Shown: one piece after another, positions 26,651 to 34,928 of the stretch
Numbering within the stretch: position 1 is the stretch's first letter
Layout of the letters: each line of letters starts with the position of its first letter
NCBI GenBank assembly: GCA_964223495.1
Contig: CAXQGL010000041.1
Location: 10,788 to 74,787 of the forward strand
Length of the DNA: 64,000 nucleotides
Direction of reading: 5' to 3'
From: UBA8752 sp964223495
Lineage (GTDB): Bacteria > Bacteroidota > Bacteroidia > Flavobacteriales_D > Sanyastnellaceae
Notes under the pieces: generated by a model
The model's database searches: none
Told to the model about the DNA's origin: nothing
The model's input: the letters and a program-made list of their open reading frames with translations, nothing else
Translations under genes and position numbers: made by a program

Positions 26651-27514
26651 TCAGAACAACAGTCCAAGGCTGAAAAGGATGGCATTGTCCACCATTTTGA
26701 TGTCATAGCCCTCCAGGACCGACGGATCCAACGAACCGTCCGAGGCCGCCTCCACATGCTCGACATCGCGCGAAGGACCGAAGTTCCGGTTGTTCGCCAC
26801 GTTGAATAGGCCATTGTTGAAGGTCGCCCCGAGCAACAGCGCCGTCTTGCCGCTCAGGTTGTATTCGATGCCCATTCCGACGAGCATGGCCGCCCGCATC
26901 AGCGCAGCCTGGTCCTCGACGGGGATGCCATCATCCGGGACGATTCCGATCGTGGTTTCCTCCACCCATTCCACTCCGTCCACCCCGGAGGAACGGTACA
27001 GCACGTCCACGGCATCGTCCGCCGTGCTCCGAAGATTCAGACCGATGCCCAATCCGAACTGGCCCCAATACGTGATGTGCCCAATCTCGCGGGTCCGGAA
27101 TTTGAAACTCAAGGGAAGTTCAACCCAGTGCTGGGTCAGCGTGCGGTGGCGCCGCACGAGGAACTGGGTGCTGTCATCCGCAGCATTCAACGGATTGCCG
27201 GTGATGCGGTCGAAATAAGAGAGCTTGCCTCCGTTGCGGAACACATTGATGCCGGTACCCACCGCATAGTTGTCCGCGAACATCACATCCGCCGTGAAAC
27301 CGAATCCGAAGCGGACCACGCTGCCATCCGAAAGGGTCTGGCCATCGCGCACGTCCATCCAGGCCACCGAAGGCAGCAGATGCAGCCCCATGCGGAACCG
27401 GGGTTCAACGTAGCGATTGTGACCGGTGGTCGTTTGCGGCGCTTGGGCAGCTGCCTCCAGCACACCCAGGGCACCGATGAGGAGAATGGAACGGAAAGTC
27501 ACTGTGGAAACCAT
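26651..27514 (-). CDS. PorT-like outer-membrane beta-barrel protein
   Basis: A 287-residue exported protein. The start at 27514 gives a signal peptide ending in AAAQ (MVSTVTFRSILLIGALGVLE). The rest has the alternating pattern and aromatic girdle of a small barrel of the PorT-like/outer-membrane channel type: PRFRMGLHLLPSVAWMDV, FGFGFTADVMFADNYAVGTG, THWVELPLSFKFR-like strands and a final strand NAILFSLGLLF. Barrels ending in phenylalanine are typical of BAM substrates. PorT proper takes part in T9SS biogenesis, but many PorT-like proteins do not, so that role is only possible. The stop lies two bases before nadE, and the gene is divergent from gldB. Confidence 0.78.
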   Translation of the reverse strand: MVSTVTFRSILLIGALGVLEAAAQAPQTTTGHNRYVEPRFRMGLHLLPSVAWMDVRDGQTLSDGSVVRFGFGFTADVMFADNYAVGTGINVFRNGGKLSYFDRITGNPLNAADDSTQFLVRRHRTLTQHWVELPLSFKFRTREIGHITYWGQFGLGIGLNLRSTADDAVDVLYRSSGVDGVEWVEETTIGIVPDDGIPVEDQAALMRAAMLVGMGIEYNLSGKTALLLGATFNNGLFNVANNRNFGPSRDVEHVEAASDGSLDPSVLEGYDIKMVDNAILFSLGLLF

Positions 27515-27598
27515 GTCTTGGGGAATCAAACGTTCCTCGGGTGGCAAATTGCGTACCAAACGCCAAACAAATGGTCCGAGCCGGCGCAATTTTGCCGC

Positions 27599-28663
27599 AT
27601 GCGCGACCTGTTCGAAGGACCCATGCACCGACTCCGGGGTGCCGCGTGGTGGATGTTGCCGGCCGCCCTTGCAACGGGGTGCGGCGAACCGGATCCCTAC
27701 ACGCCCTTCATCCTCGATCCGGCGGAGGTCGAAATCGGTGTTTCCGAAAGCTGGCGCACCGTCCTGGAGGAAAGCGCGGTCGACCCCGGGCAGGCCGAAC
27801 CCTGGCAGGAGCCCCTGGTCCGCGACATCCTGCAGCTGGGACCTTGGCCACCGCAAACGGACATGGAACGCGCCGCCCTGGATTCGGCTTGGGCCGGTTT
27901 CACCCAATTCCCAGGGACGAAACTGGGCATCCATGGCATCGACAGTATGCTCGCGGCTACGGGCATTCTGACCGCCGCAGGAAAGGACCTTCAGGATGCC
28001 TTCGGACGGTTCAGCCGTCATTTCGAAGAAACACCCCTGCCCCACATCGACCTGGGCTATACCGGCTTCAACTACAGCGCCTACCCGACCGCAGACATCC
28101 TGCTCGTGGGATGCGAATTCTTCCTCGGCGGGGACCACCCTGCCGTGAAGGGACTGCCACCCCACATCTACCCGGGGTACATGCAGGAACGCATGGTCCC
28201 CGAACACCTCATCGGCGATGCCTTGAGGGGATGGCTCCTCGTGCATTTCCAGCAGGACCACTACCCTTCCGGCGGTCGGCTCGCCGACGAATTGCTGTAT
28301 TGGGGCAAGGTGCTTTTCATCGCCCGATGCATTGACCCGGAGCGCCCACCCCAACACCTCTTCGACTGGACGGAGGCAGAATGGAACTGGATCCGTGACC
28401 ACGAATTGCAGATCTGGATGGAACTCCGCAAGGAGGAATTCCTTTACACCACGAAGCGGATGGACATCCAGCGATGGGTCGCCGACGCTCCCTTCACGAA
28501 GGCCGGCGCCGTGCCACAGGAAAGCCCGGACCGGCTCGGTTGGTACATGGGACTGCGGTGGGTGGAAGACTACATGAGGCGCCATCCCGAAATGACCTTG
28601 TCCCGATTGATGGAACAGAAGGACGTGCTGCCCTTCCTCCAGGCCTATCGGCCGCGGGGTTGA
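27599..28663 (+). CDS. gldB: Gliding motility lipoprotein GldB
   Basis: A 354-residue lipoprotein of the GldB family, required for gliding in Flavobacterium; its biochemical role is unclear. A lipobox, LATGC, ends the hydrophobic segment in RGAAWWMLPAALATGC. Two ATG codons are possible. 27599 was kept, but 27623 (MHRLRGAAWW) gives a tidier signal, and a CAATTTTG element at 27589-27596 would place a transcript start at about 27603, after the first ATG. Family features include FSRHFEETPLPHIDLGYTGF with NYSAYPTADILLVGCEFFLG, and further on YPGYMQERMVPEHLIGDALR and YWGKVLFIARC. It is followed by gldC after 24 bp. Confidence 0.93.
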   Translation: MRDLFEGPMHRLRGAAWWMLPAALATGCGEPDPYTPFILDPAEVEIGVSESWRTVLEESAVDPGQAEPWQEPLVRDILQLGPWPPQTDMERAALDSAWAGFTQFPGTKLGIHGIDSMLAATGILTAAGKDLQDAFGRFSRHFEETPLPHIDLGYTGFNYSAYPTADILLVGCEFFLGGDHPAVKGLPPHIYPGYMQERMVPEHLIGDALRGWLLVHFQQDHYPSGGRLADELLYWGKVLFIARCIDPERPPQHLFDWTEAEWNWIRDHELQIWMELRKEEFLYTTKRMDIQRWVADAPFTKAGAVPQESPDRLGWYMGLRWVEDYMRRHPEMTLSRLMEQKDVLPFLQAYRPRG

Positions 28664-28687
28664 AACGCAATACCGAACTTGCACCGC

Positions 28688-29020
28688 ATGGCAGAAGAGC
28701 GCACTTCCGAGATCCACCTGACCGTCACCACCGACGACAACAAGGTGCCCACCGCCATCGAGTGGTCCGCATCCGACGCGGGCATCGCAGACCAGCGGGC
28801 CAAGGCCTTCGCTTTGAGCGTTTGGAATGGAAACGAGGCCCTGAGCATCGATCTGTGGGACAAGGACATGACCGTGGAGGAGATGAAAGTCTTCGTGTGC
28901 CAATCCATGATGACCCTGGCCGATGCCCTCGAACGTTCCACACAGGACCAGCGTGCGGCCGGCGCCATCCGGGGATTCACCTCCGAACTGGCAGAGCGCA
29001 TCGGTGTCGGACCCTCCTGA
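28688..29020 (+). CDS. gldC: Gliding motility protein GldC
   Basis: A 110-residue cytoplasmic protein. In Flavobacterium GldC is the partner of GldB, and loss of GldC impairs gliding. The family pattern is complete: SEIHLTVTTDDNKVPTAIEW, then SVWNGNEALSIDLWDKDMTV, EEMKVFVCQSMMTLADALER and a short C-terminal helix. The ATG at 28688 was chosen over a TTG at 28679. The gldB-gldC pair is conserved in Flavobacteriia. Confidence 0.94.
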   Translation: MAEERTSEIHLTVTTDDNKVPTAIEWSASDAGIADQRAKAFALSVWNGNEALSIDLWDKDMTVEEMKVFVCQSMMTLADALERSTQDQRAAGAIRGFTSELAERIGVGPS

Positions 29021-29044
29021 TCCGACGCTACTGCCCGAAGGGCA

Positions 29045-29686
29045 TCAATCGGGTTTTGGCGGCTTGCGGTAGATGGGGTTGGTTTGGGCGATGAAGCCCA
29101 GCACCTCCTGCCGTCCATCCCCTTTTTCGGCGGAGGTCACGAAATGGGGCGGCATCGAGGACCACTGCTTGAGCATGCGCTCCTTGTATGCCGGAAGAAA
29201 AGCCTCCCTTTCCGCGATGGTCAGCTTGTCGACCTTGGTGAAAATCATCGCGAAGGAGAGCCCGTTCTCCGCCATCCAGACCATGAAATCCAGATCGATC
29301 TTCTGGGGCGGCAGGCGCGAATCGATGAGCATCATGATGCACATGAGGTTCTCCCGCTTGGTGAGGTACTCCCGGGAGGTACGTTCCCAAGACGCCCGAT
29401 CCTTCTTGGACACCTTGGCATAACCGATGCCAGGCAGGTCCACGAGGTACCATTCCCGCCCGGCGGTTGCCATGGAGAAGTGGTTGATGAGCTGCGTCTT
29501 GCCGGGCGTTGAACTGGTCTTGGCCAGCGCTTTCCGTCCCGTCAGCATATTGATCAGGGAACTCTTGCCGACGTTGGACCGGCCGATGAAGGCGTATTCC
29601 GGTCGATCCGCTTCGGGACACTCCTGGCGCTTGGCACTGGATTTGACGAAGGCCGGGTCGTCAACCGAGTATTCCTCGACGCTCAT
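29045..29686 (-). CDS. engB: Ribosome-biogenesis GTPase EngB/YsxC/YihA
   Basis: A 213-residue small GTPase of the EngB family, needed for 50S subunit assembly. The G-motifs are easy to see: G1 FIGRSNVGKSSLIN, G2/switch STPGKTQLINHF, G3 LVDLPGIGYAKV, G4 IFTKVDKLT and G5 in VTSAEKGDG. The start at 29686 was chosen; a GTG three codons upstream is also in frame. It converges with gldC and overlaps the end of the hydrolase gene by 26 bp. Confidence 0.95.
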   Translation of the reverse strand: MSVEEYSVDDPAFVKSSAKRQECPEADRPEYAFIGRSNVGKSSLINMLTGRKALAKTSSTPGKTQLINHFSMATAGREWYLVDLPGIGYAKVSKKDRASWERTSREYLTKRENLMCIMMLIDSRLPPQKIDLDFMVWMAENGLSFAMIFTKVDKLTIAEREAFLPAYKERMLKQWSSMPPHFVTSAEKGDGRQEVLGFIAQTNPIYRKPPKPD

Positions 29687-30431
29687 ACCAATCACTCAGG
29701 ATGCGGTTGAATTCCTCGGGATGCTCCATCATCGGAGCGTGGCCGCACTGGTCGATCCAGTACAACTCGGCATCGGGCAGCAGGGCCTTGAATTCATCCG
29801 CCACCTCGGGCGGCGTGATGGTATCGTTCCGCCCCCAGATCAAGCACGAGGGCTGCGCCATGTTGGGCAGGTCCGCAGCCATGTTGTGCCGGATCGCGCT
29901 CTTGGCGATGGCCAGGATGCGCAGGACCCGGTTCCGGTCGTTGACGATGGCGAAGCACTCATCGACCAGCTCATCCGTAGCATGCTTCGGATCGAAGAAG
30001 GTCTCCCCCACCTTGTTGCGGATGAACTCCTTGTCCTCCCGCCGGGGGAAGCTGCTGCCGAACGCGTTCTCATACAGGCCGCTGCTCGCTGTCAGGGTCA
30101 ATGAAGCCACCTTGCCCGGATTCCGCTTGGTGTAGATCAGGCCGACGTGGCCGCCGAGCGAGTTGCCCAGCAGGTGGACCTTGTCGAGACCGAGGTGGTC
30201 GATGAACCCTTCGACATGCTTGGCCAGCGTCTTGGCACTCGTGGTCGCCAGGGGCAGGTCATACAGCGGCAACATCGGAATGATGACCCGCATCCTTCCT
30301 GCAAAATGGGAGAAGAGGTGCTCAAAGTTGCTGAGCGCACCGAACAGCCCGTGCAACAGCACGAGGGGCGTACCCTCATCGGCACTTTCGACATAGCGGT
30401 AGCGCCCTTCTGTAATCAGATCCTGCTCCAT
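29661..30431 (-). CDS. Alpha/beta hydrolase
   Basis: A 256-residue alpha/beta-hydrolase-fold protein without a signal peptide. The oxyanion loop is LVLLHGLFGALSNFEHLFSH, the nucleophile elbow GNSLGG lies in VHLLGNSLGGHVGLIY, the acid is probably in IWGRNDTITPPEVADEF, and the catalytic His is in DQCGHAPMMEHP. The substrate is unknown; esterase or lipase-like activity is the general expectation. The ATG at 30431 was chosen because upstream codons in the same frame run through non-conserved sequence. Placement beside engB and divergent from mraZ recurs in some Bacteroidota. Confidence 0.88.
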   Translation of the reverse strand: MEQDLITEGRYRYVESADEGTPLVLLHGLFGALSNFEHLFSHFAGRMRVIIPMLPLYDLPLATTSAKTLAKHVEGFIDHLGLDKVHLLGNSLGGHVGLIYTKRNPGKVASLTLTASSGLYENAFGSSFPRREDKEFIRNKVGETFFDPKHATDELVDECFAIVNDRNRVLRILAIAKSAIRHNMAADLPNMAQPSCLIWGRNDTITPPEVADEFKALLPDAELYWIDQCGHAPMMEHPEEFNRILSDWYERRGILG

Positions 30432-30590
30432 GCGGATGGGAATTTCCCAAACGACAAAGAAACCCCGTTGACCCGGCATCCCGCACGCCGGGTACAAGTG
30501 GAATGAAGTTGATTCTGTGGACAAGGCACCCTCCCCAGGTCCGCTGCAGCGGAGCATCTCCATGTGATCGAGACTGCTGCTCCATCCACA

Positions 30591-30621
30591 CCCCACAATC
30601 TCCCACCGCACTGACTGGGAG
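30591..30621 (-). promoter_or_regulatory. Second GTGGG box pair upstream of mraZ
   Basis: On the minus strand GTGGGA (30606-30601) and GTGGGG (30596-30591) are spaced 10 bp apart, the same phase as the mraZ-proximal boxes. A plus-strand TGGGAG at 30616-30621 makes an inverted repeat with CTCCCA at 30600-30605. These could be extra MraZ sites facing the divergent hydrolase gene. Confidence 0.4.
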
Positions 30622-30723
30622 AAATCATGGGCCTCAAGACATTGTAATTCAGCCATTTGTAGGCATTGTTGAAAAAGTTGCCCATTCACAACCGTCAGTA
30701 AATTTTCCACATTGTGTCAGATT

Positions 30724-30749
30724 GTGGGAAGCCGTGGGAAATCGTGGGA
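30724..30749 (+). promoter_or_regulatory. MraZ operator: three GTGGGA direct repeats
   Basis: GTGGGA occurs at 30724, 30734 and 30744, exactly 10 bp apart, just upstream of the mraZ -10 element. MraZ is known to bind tandem TGGGN repeats with about one helical turn of spacing, so this is the expected autoregulatory site of the dcw cluster. Confidence 0.82.
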
Positions 30750-30758
30750 TAAACGGTC

Positions 30759-30766
30759 TACTTTTG
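30759..30766 (+). promoter_or_regulatory. Candidate -10 element of the dcw promoter
   Basis: TACTTTTG fits the Bacteroidota -10 consensus TAnnTTTG exactly. It starts 10 bp after the last MraZ box and ends 25 nt before the mraZ ATG at 30792. MraZ bound at the boxes would cover the -33 region. Confidence 0.65.
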
Positions 30767-30791
30767 GTTGGACAAGACGTCCAGTCGCATC

Positions 30792-31295
30792 ATGCTCAAC
30801 CTCCTCGGGGAATACCACTGTCGGATCGACGCCAAGGGCCGCGTCAGCTTCCCGGCCAAGCTGCGCAAGCAGTTGGACCGCGTGCTGCACGATGGCCTGG
30901 TGGTCAACCGGGACATTTTCGAGGGGTGCCTCATCATCTACCCGAAGCCCGAATGGGACAAGGTCAACGCCGAGATGAGCAGGCTCAGCCGGTATGACCG
31001 CCAGCACCAGCTCTTCCAACGGAAATTCATGAAGGGGGCCACCCTGGTGGAATTGGATGGTTCCGGACGGATGCTCCTGCCCGCCGCCTTGCTCTCCCAC
31101 GCCGGACTCGAGGGTGGAAAAGCCGGAGACTGCGTCGTCACCGGCCTCGGAGAGAAAATCGAGGTCTGGTCCAAGGAGCGCTTCGAGCAGCAGGTACTCG
31201 GGGACGAGGACGATTTCGACTTCGGCGACCTCGCCGAACGCGTACGCCGGGACATCGATCCGGGCGCAACCCCCAACGATTCCAGCGCCAACTGA
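30792..31295 (+). CDS. mraZ: Transcriptional regulator MraZ
   Basis: A 167-residue MraZ with two AbrB-like swapped-hairpin domains. It starts MLNLLGEYHCRIDAKGRVSF, the typical beginning; the second copy of the motif is TLVELDGSGRMLLPAALLSH. It oligomerises on tandem TGGGN boxes and represses the dcw operon in Escherichia coli. Three such boxes lie 43-68 bp upstream. An in-frame ORF extension to 30768 overlaps the probable transcript start and was not used. The C-terminal tail is acidic (DEDDFDFGDLAERVRRD). The stop overlaps the rsmH ATG by one base. Confidence 0.95.
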   Translation: MLNLLGEYHCRIDAKGRVSFPAKLRKQLDRVLHDGLVVNRDIFEGCLIIYPKPEWDKVNAEMSRLSRYDRQHQLFQRKFMKGATLVELDGSGRMLLPAALLSHAGLEGGKAGDCVVTGLGEKIEVWSKERFEQQVLGDEDDFDFGDLAERVRRDIDPGATPNDSSAN

Positions 31296-32221
31296 TGTCC
31301 ACCACCTACCACGTCCCCGTGCTGTTCGACGCCGCCCTTGAAGGGCTCGCCCTGCAGCCGGCGGGAACGTATGTGGATTGCACCTTCGGCGGTGGTGGCC
31401 ATAGCCGGGGGATACTGGACGGCCTCGGACCCGAAGGGCGGCTGTTCGCCTTTGACTGCGACCCGGAGGCCGCCCCCAACGTGCCGGATGATGACCGGTT
31501 CGTCCTCATCCCCGAGAACTTCCGTTTCGCAAAGAATTTCCTGAAGCTCCAAGGGGTGGAGGCCGTGGACGGCATCCTCGCCGATCTCGGGGTCAGCTCG
31601 CACCAGTTCGACCAGGCCGAGCGCGGATTCAGCACCCGCGGCGATGGCGCACTCGACATGCGCATGGATCCGCGCCTTCCGGAAGGAGCAGAGGCCCTCA
31701 TCCAGCGGATGGAAGAAAAGGAACTCACCCGCCTGTTCAAGGTCTACGGAGAATTGCCGCAACCCCACAAGGCAGCGCGGGCATTGACCAGGGCCATGGA
31801 GGAGCACGGGGCGGCAGGCATCGGTTCCACACGCAGGCTGCAGGACATCCTCTCCCCCCTCGCCCCCCAGCAGAAGCGCAACCAGTACCTCGCCCAGGCA
31901 TTCCAGGCATTGCGCATTGCCGTGAACGACGAGCTCGGGGCGTTGTCCGACCTCCTCAAGGCCAGCCTCAATCTGCTCAAGCCCGAAGGCCGCCTCGTGG
32001 TGATCAGCTACCACAGCCTCGAGGACCGGATGGTCAAGCGTTTCATGCGGGCCGGAAACATGGAAGGCGAAATCGCCAAGGACTTCCACGGTCGGTCACT
32101 CGCGCCCTTCGACAAGGTCACCGGCAAGGCCATCGTGGCCGATGAGGATGAAATGGAACGGAACCCGAGGTCCCGGAGTGCGCGCCTGCGCGTCGCGGCC
32201 CGCAATACCCTCGCCGCATGA
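31295..32221 (+). CDS. rsmH: 16S rRNA m4C1402 methyltransferase RsmH
   Basis: A 308-residue enzyme that N4-methylates C1402 of 16S rRNA. The SAM-binding motif is YVDCTFGGGGHSRGILDGLG, followed by ILADLGVSSHQFDQAERGFS and the DMRMDP motif. A helical insertion domain comes next, then ISYHSLEDRMVKRFMR. The C-terminal RNPRSRSARLRVAAR is also typical. It is the standard second gene of the dcw cluster and overlaps ftsL by four bases. Confidence 0.96.
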   Translation: MSTTYHVPVLFDAALEGLALQPAGTYVDCTFGGGGHSRGILDGLGPEGRLFAFDCDPEAAPNVPDDDRFVLIPENFRFAKNFLKLQGVEAVDGILADLGVSSHQFDQAERGFSTRGDGALDMRMDPRLPEGAEALIQRMEEKELTRLFKVYGELPQPHKAARALTRAMEEHGAAGIGSTRRLQDILSPLAPQQKRNQYLAQAFQALRIAVNDELGALSDLLKASLNLLKPEGRLVVISYHSLEDRMVKRFMRAGNMEGEIAKDFHGRSLAPFDKVTGKAIVADEDEMERNPRSRSARLRVAARNTLAA

Positions 32222-32790
32222 CCAGGAAGTCTGGCAATGACCGCAAGCCCTGGGGCCGCAAGGGTGCGAAGACCATCAGCAAGGGCAACCGTCGGCTCAC
32301 ACCGGAAGAACGCCTCGCGCGCAACATCACCGACGACCACCGTCAGGCACCGGCGAAGAAGAGCACCCGCCGCACAGCCGGACACGCCAAGCCCTTGAAC
32401 CGCGATACGGAATCGAAGCGGCGCCCCAACCGCAAACCCTCCAAGGTCGGACAATGGATGACGCAGGTCTTCACACCGGTAAGGCACTCCTTGACCGGTG
32501 AATGGCTGGGCGGCCCGGAGGTCATCCGCCACCTGCCCTTCATCGGCTTCATCGTCGTGTTGATGCTGGGGTACACCTACCTCGAATACCAATACGAATA
32601 CGACGAGCGCGCCATCAAGGAGGGCCGCAAGGAACTGCGCAACCTGCGCCACCACGAACAGAGTCTTCGCGGCCGTTTCGAATCACAACTGCAGCGCAGC
32701 CGCCTCGATGAGGACATGGCGGACGTGGGACTCTCCGCACCGACGGCACCCCCGACCCAGTTGCCGCAATACCCCGCAGACACTCCATGA
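32218..32790 (+). CDS. ftsL: FtsL-like cell division protein
   Basis: A 190-residue single-pass membrane protein in the ftsL position between rsmH and ftsI. The first 100 residues are strongly basic and cytoplasmic (KPWGRKGAKTISKGNRRLTP and onward). One helix follows at about residues 103-122 (HLPFIGFIVVLMLGYTYLEY), then a short periplasmic coil (KEGRKELRNLRHHEQSLRGR). A long basic N-terminus is common in the FtsL-like family of Bacteroidota. FtsL bridges FtsQ/DivIB and the FtsW-FtsI synthase. Identification depends on topology and position more than on sequence identity. Confidence 0.82.
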   Translation: MTRKSGNDRKPWGRKGAKTISKGNRRLTPEERLARNITDDHRQAPAKKSTRRTAGHAKPLNRDTESKRRPNRKPSKVGQWMTQVFTPVRHSLTGEWLGGPEVIRHLPFIGFIVVLMLGYTYLEYQYEYDERAIKEGRKELRNLRHHEQSLRGRFESQLQRSRLDEDMADVGLSAPTAPPTQLPQYPADTP

Positions 32791-34928
32791 AGAACCGTTC
32801 CCATATCGCCACGCGCGCCTGGGTCCTGTTCGCCCTGTTCGCCCTGTTCGGAATCGCCATCCTGTTCCGGATCGTTCAGATCCAGCTGGACCCCGACCAC
32901 GAGGATGTCAGCGCCATGCTGCCGCAGGTCAGGACCATCGAGCCGGAGCGCGGCCGCATCCTGTCTGCGGATGGACATCTGCTCGCCGCATCCGTACCCC
33001 GGTTCGACCTGCATTGGGACCCTACTGTCATCGACACACCGGAGGAGCGGTCCGAATTCGTGGGCGCACTCCCGGAGCTCGGAGAAGCACTCGCCAAGGA
33101 ATTCGGCCTCCGCTCACCCCAGGCCTGGCGCACCTTCCTACTTGAAGCACACCGGACAGGACGCAGCCGATATGTCCCCATCGCACGGAACATCGCCTGG
33201 GACCGCCGACAGGACGTCGAATCCTTCCCCTGGATCGGAGACCGTTCCCGCAACAATTCGGGCTTCATGTTCTCCGAAAAGCCCCGGCGCGACAAGCCCT
33301 TCTCTCCCCTCGCCAACCGGACCATCGGCCTGCACAGGCCGGAAGGCAACAGCGTGGGCATCGAGGCCGCGTACAATGAAGCCTTGTCCGGTCAGGCTGG
33401 AGAGCGGCTGATGCGCCGCATCCATGGCAATTATTGGATTCCGGCAACAGACGACTTCATCCGCCCCCCCGAACCCGGACTCGACGTCCGGACCACCATC
33501 GACCTCCGCACACAGGATGTCGCCACGGATGCCCTGCGCGCCCAATTGGAACACCATGCCGCGGAATGGGGCTGCGCGGTCGTGCTCGAGGTCTCCACCG
33601 GAAATGTGCTCGCCATCGCCAACCTGGTGCGCGACCCCCAATCAGGCCGTTGCTCCGAATCGTACAACCACGCCATCGGAACTGCCGTGGAACCGGGGTC
33701 CACTTTCAAACTGGCCAGCATGATGGCCCTGCTTGAATCCGGACGGATCACCCCCTTCGACACCATACGGACGGGCAACGGTGCCTACAAACCCGCAGCG
33801 GGTTGCTCACGCATGACGGACACGAGTCATCCGGATGGAGGTTACGGTCCATTGAGGTTGGAAGAGGTGTTCGAACACAGCTCCAATGTGGGAACCGCCA
33901 TGGCCGTGCAACAAGTGTTCGCAGACAACCCCCAAGCCTGGCTCGACGCCCTCGAGAACATCGGTCTGGGCCAACCCCTGGGCATCGCACTCGCCGGAGA
34001 AGGGAAGCCCAAAATCCACAACTCCACCAAGGAGCGGACGTGGAGTGCCTGTTCGCTGACCTCCATGTCCATCGGCTATGAGGTCGCGATGACGCCCCTT
34101 CAGACTGCGGCATTCTACAATGCCATCGCCGCCGATGGGCGGCTGATGCGCCCCCGATTCGCGGATGCCCTGCTCGACGGGAATGAAGTGGTCGAGCACA
34201 TCCCGTCCGAAGCCATTGTGGAACGCATTGCAAGCCGCCCGACCATCGAAGCCCTGAAGTCCATGATGGAACGGGTGTGCGCCCCGGGCGGGCACGGCAC
34301 CGCGGAAGACGTTTTCCGCGACCGACCCTACCGGGTGGCAGGCAAGACAGGCACAGCCCGCGCCTCCGTTCCCGGCGGGGGATACAAGGGACACAGGGCC
34401 TCATTTGCCGGCTATTTCCCTTCCGACAACCCGGCCTACACCATCGCAGTGGTCATCCAGCGCCCCACGGAAGCAGGGTACTATGGCGGGGTCGTTGCGG
34501 CCCCCGTATTCAAGGCCATTGCCGACCACCTCTATGGCACCCGTCCCGCATTGACCGGCATGCAACAAGGACTTTTGGCCGAGGCCCTCCGTCTCCCGGT
34601 ATCCATGAACGGATCCACCCGGATCCTGACCGAACTCTATGCCGATTTGGGCATCCCCTACGACCTCGACACTTCGCAAACCCATGGCCAATACCCCTCC
34701 CATGTCGCTGCGAGCACGGGAGACCAACTTGTGGAACTCTCGCCGCGAAAGGTGGAGGAGGACGCCGTGCCGGATGTCCGGGGCATGTCACTTCGGGACG
34801 CATTGCAACTCCTCGAACAACGGGGCCTGAGGGTGGACATACAAGGGCGGGGTACCGTCAGGCGCCAGAGCATTTCTCCCGGAACCGCACCCCGTTCCGG
34901 TCAAACCATCCTGCTCGAACTCTCATGA
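32787..34928 (+). CDS. ftsI: Peptidoglycan transpeptidase FtsI/PBP3 with C-terminal PASTA domain
   Basis: A 713-residue class B penicillin-binding protein for septal peptidoglycan crosslinking. A membrane anchor occupies residues 8-32 (ARAWVLFALFALFGIAILFR), followed by the dimerisation segment EPERGRILSADGHLLAAS. The catalytic domain contains Ser305 in EPGSTFKLASMM, an SSN motif in EVFEHSSNVGTAM, and KTGTA with Lys520. A PASTA domain closes the protein (VPDVRGMSLRDALQLLEQRG). PASTA tails on FtsI are typical in Bacteroidota and Gram-positives and absent in Escherichia coli. The start overlaps ftsL and the stop overlaps murE, both as ATGA. Confidence 0.96.
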   Translation: MKNRSHIATRAWVLFALFALFGIAILFRIVQIQLDPDHEDVSAMLPQVRTIEPERGRILSADGHLLAASVPRFDLHWDPTVIDTPEERSEFVGALPELGEALAKEFGLRSPQAWRTFLLEAHRTGRSRYVPIARNIAWDRRQDVESFPWIGDRSRNNSGFMFSEKPRRDKPFSPLANRTIGLHRPEGNSVGIEAAYNEALSGQAGERLMRRIHGNYWIPATDDFIRPPEPGLDVRTTIDLRTQDVATDALRAQLEHHAAEWGCAVVLEVSTGNVLAIANLVRDPQSGRCSESYNHAIGTAVEPGSTFKLASMMALLESGRITPFDTIRTGNGAYKPAAGCSRMTDTSHPDGGYGPLRLEEVFEHSSNVGTAMAVQQVFADNPQAWLDALENIGLGQPLGIALAGEGKPKIHNSTKERTWSACSLTSMSIGYEVAMTPLQTAAFYNAIAADGRLMRPRFADALLDGNEVVEHIPSEAIVERIASRPTIEALKSMMERVCAPGGHGTAEDVFRDRPYRVAGKTGTARASVPGGGYKGHRASFAGYFPSDNPAYTIAVVIQRPTEAGYYGGVVAAPVFKAIADHLYGTRPALTGMQQGLLAEALRLPVSMNGSTRILTELYADLGIPYDLDTSQTHGQYPSHVAASTGDQLVELSPRKVEEDAVPDVRGMSLRDALQLLEQRGLRVDIQGRGTVRRQSISPGTAPRSGQTILLELS

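Larger units (their letters stand above)
30432..30791. other. Intergenic regulatory region between the hydrolase and mraZ
   Basis: A 360-bp gap with no convincing gene. It holds two clusters of GTGGG-type boxes, one at 30591-30621 and one at 30724-30749, and a TACTTTTG -10-like element at 30759-30766. The middle portion, about 30622-30720, is notably AT-richer than the flanking genes. Confidence 0.7.

Noticed and set aside
27515..28903. N-terminal extension of the PorT-like gene to 750 residues
   Set aside because: The added part overlaps gldB and gldC antisense. The signal peptide begins at 27514.
34277..34924. N-terminal extension of murE
   Set aside because: It overlaps ftsI in another frame and is Arg/Pro/His-rich. 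The MurE N-terminus is at 34925.
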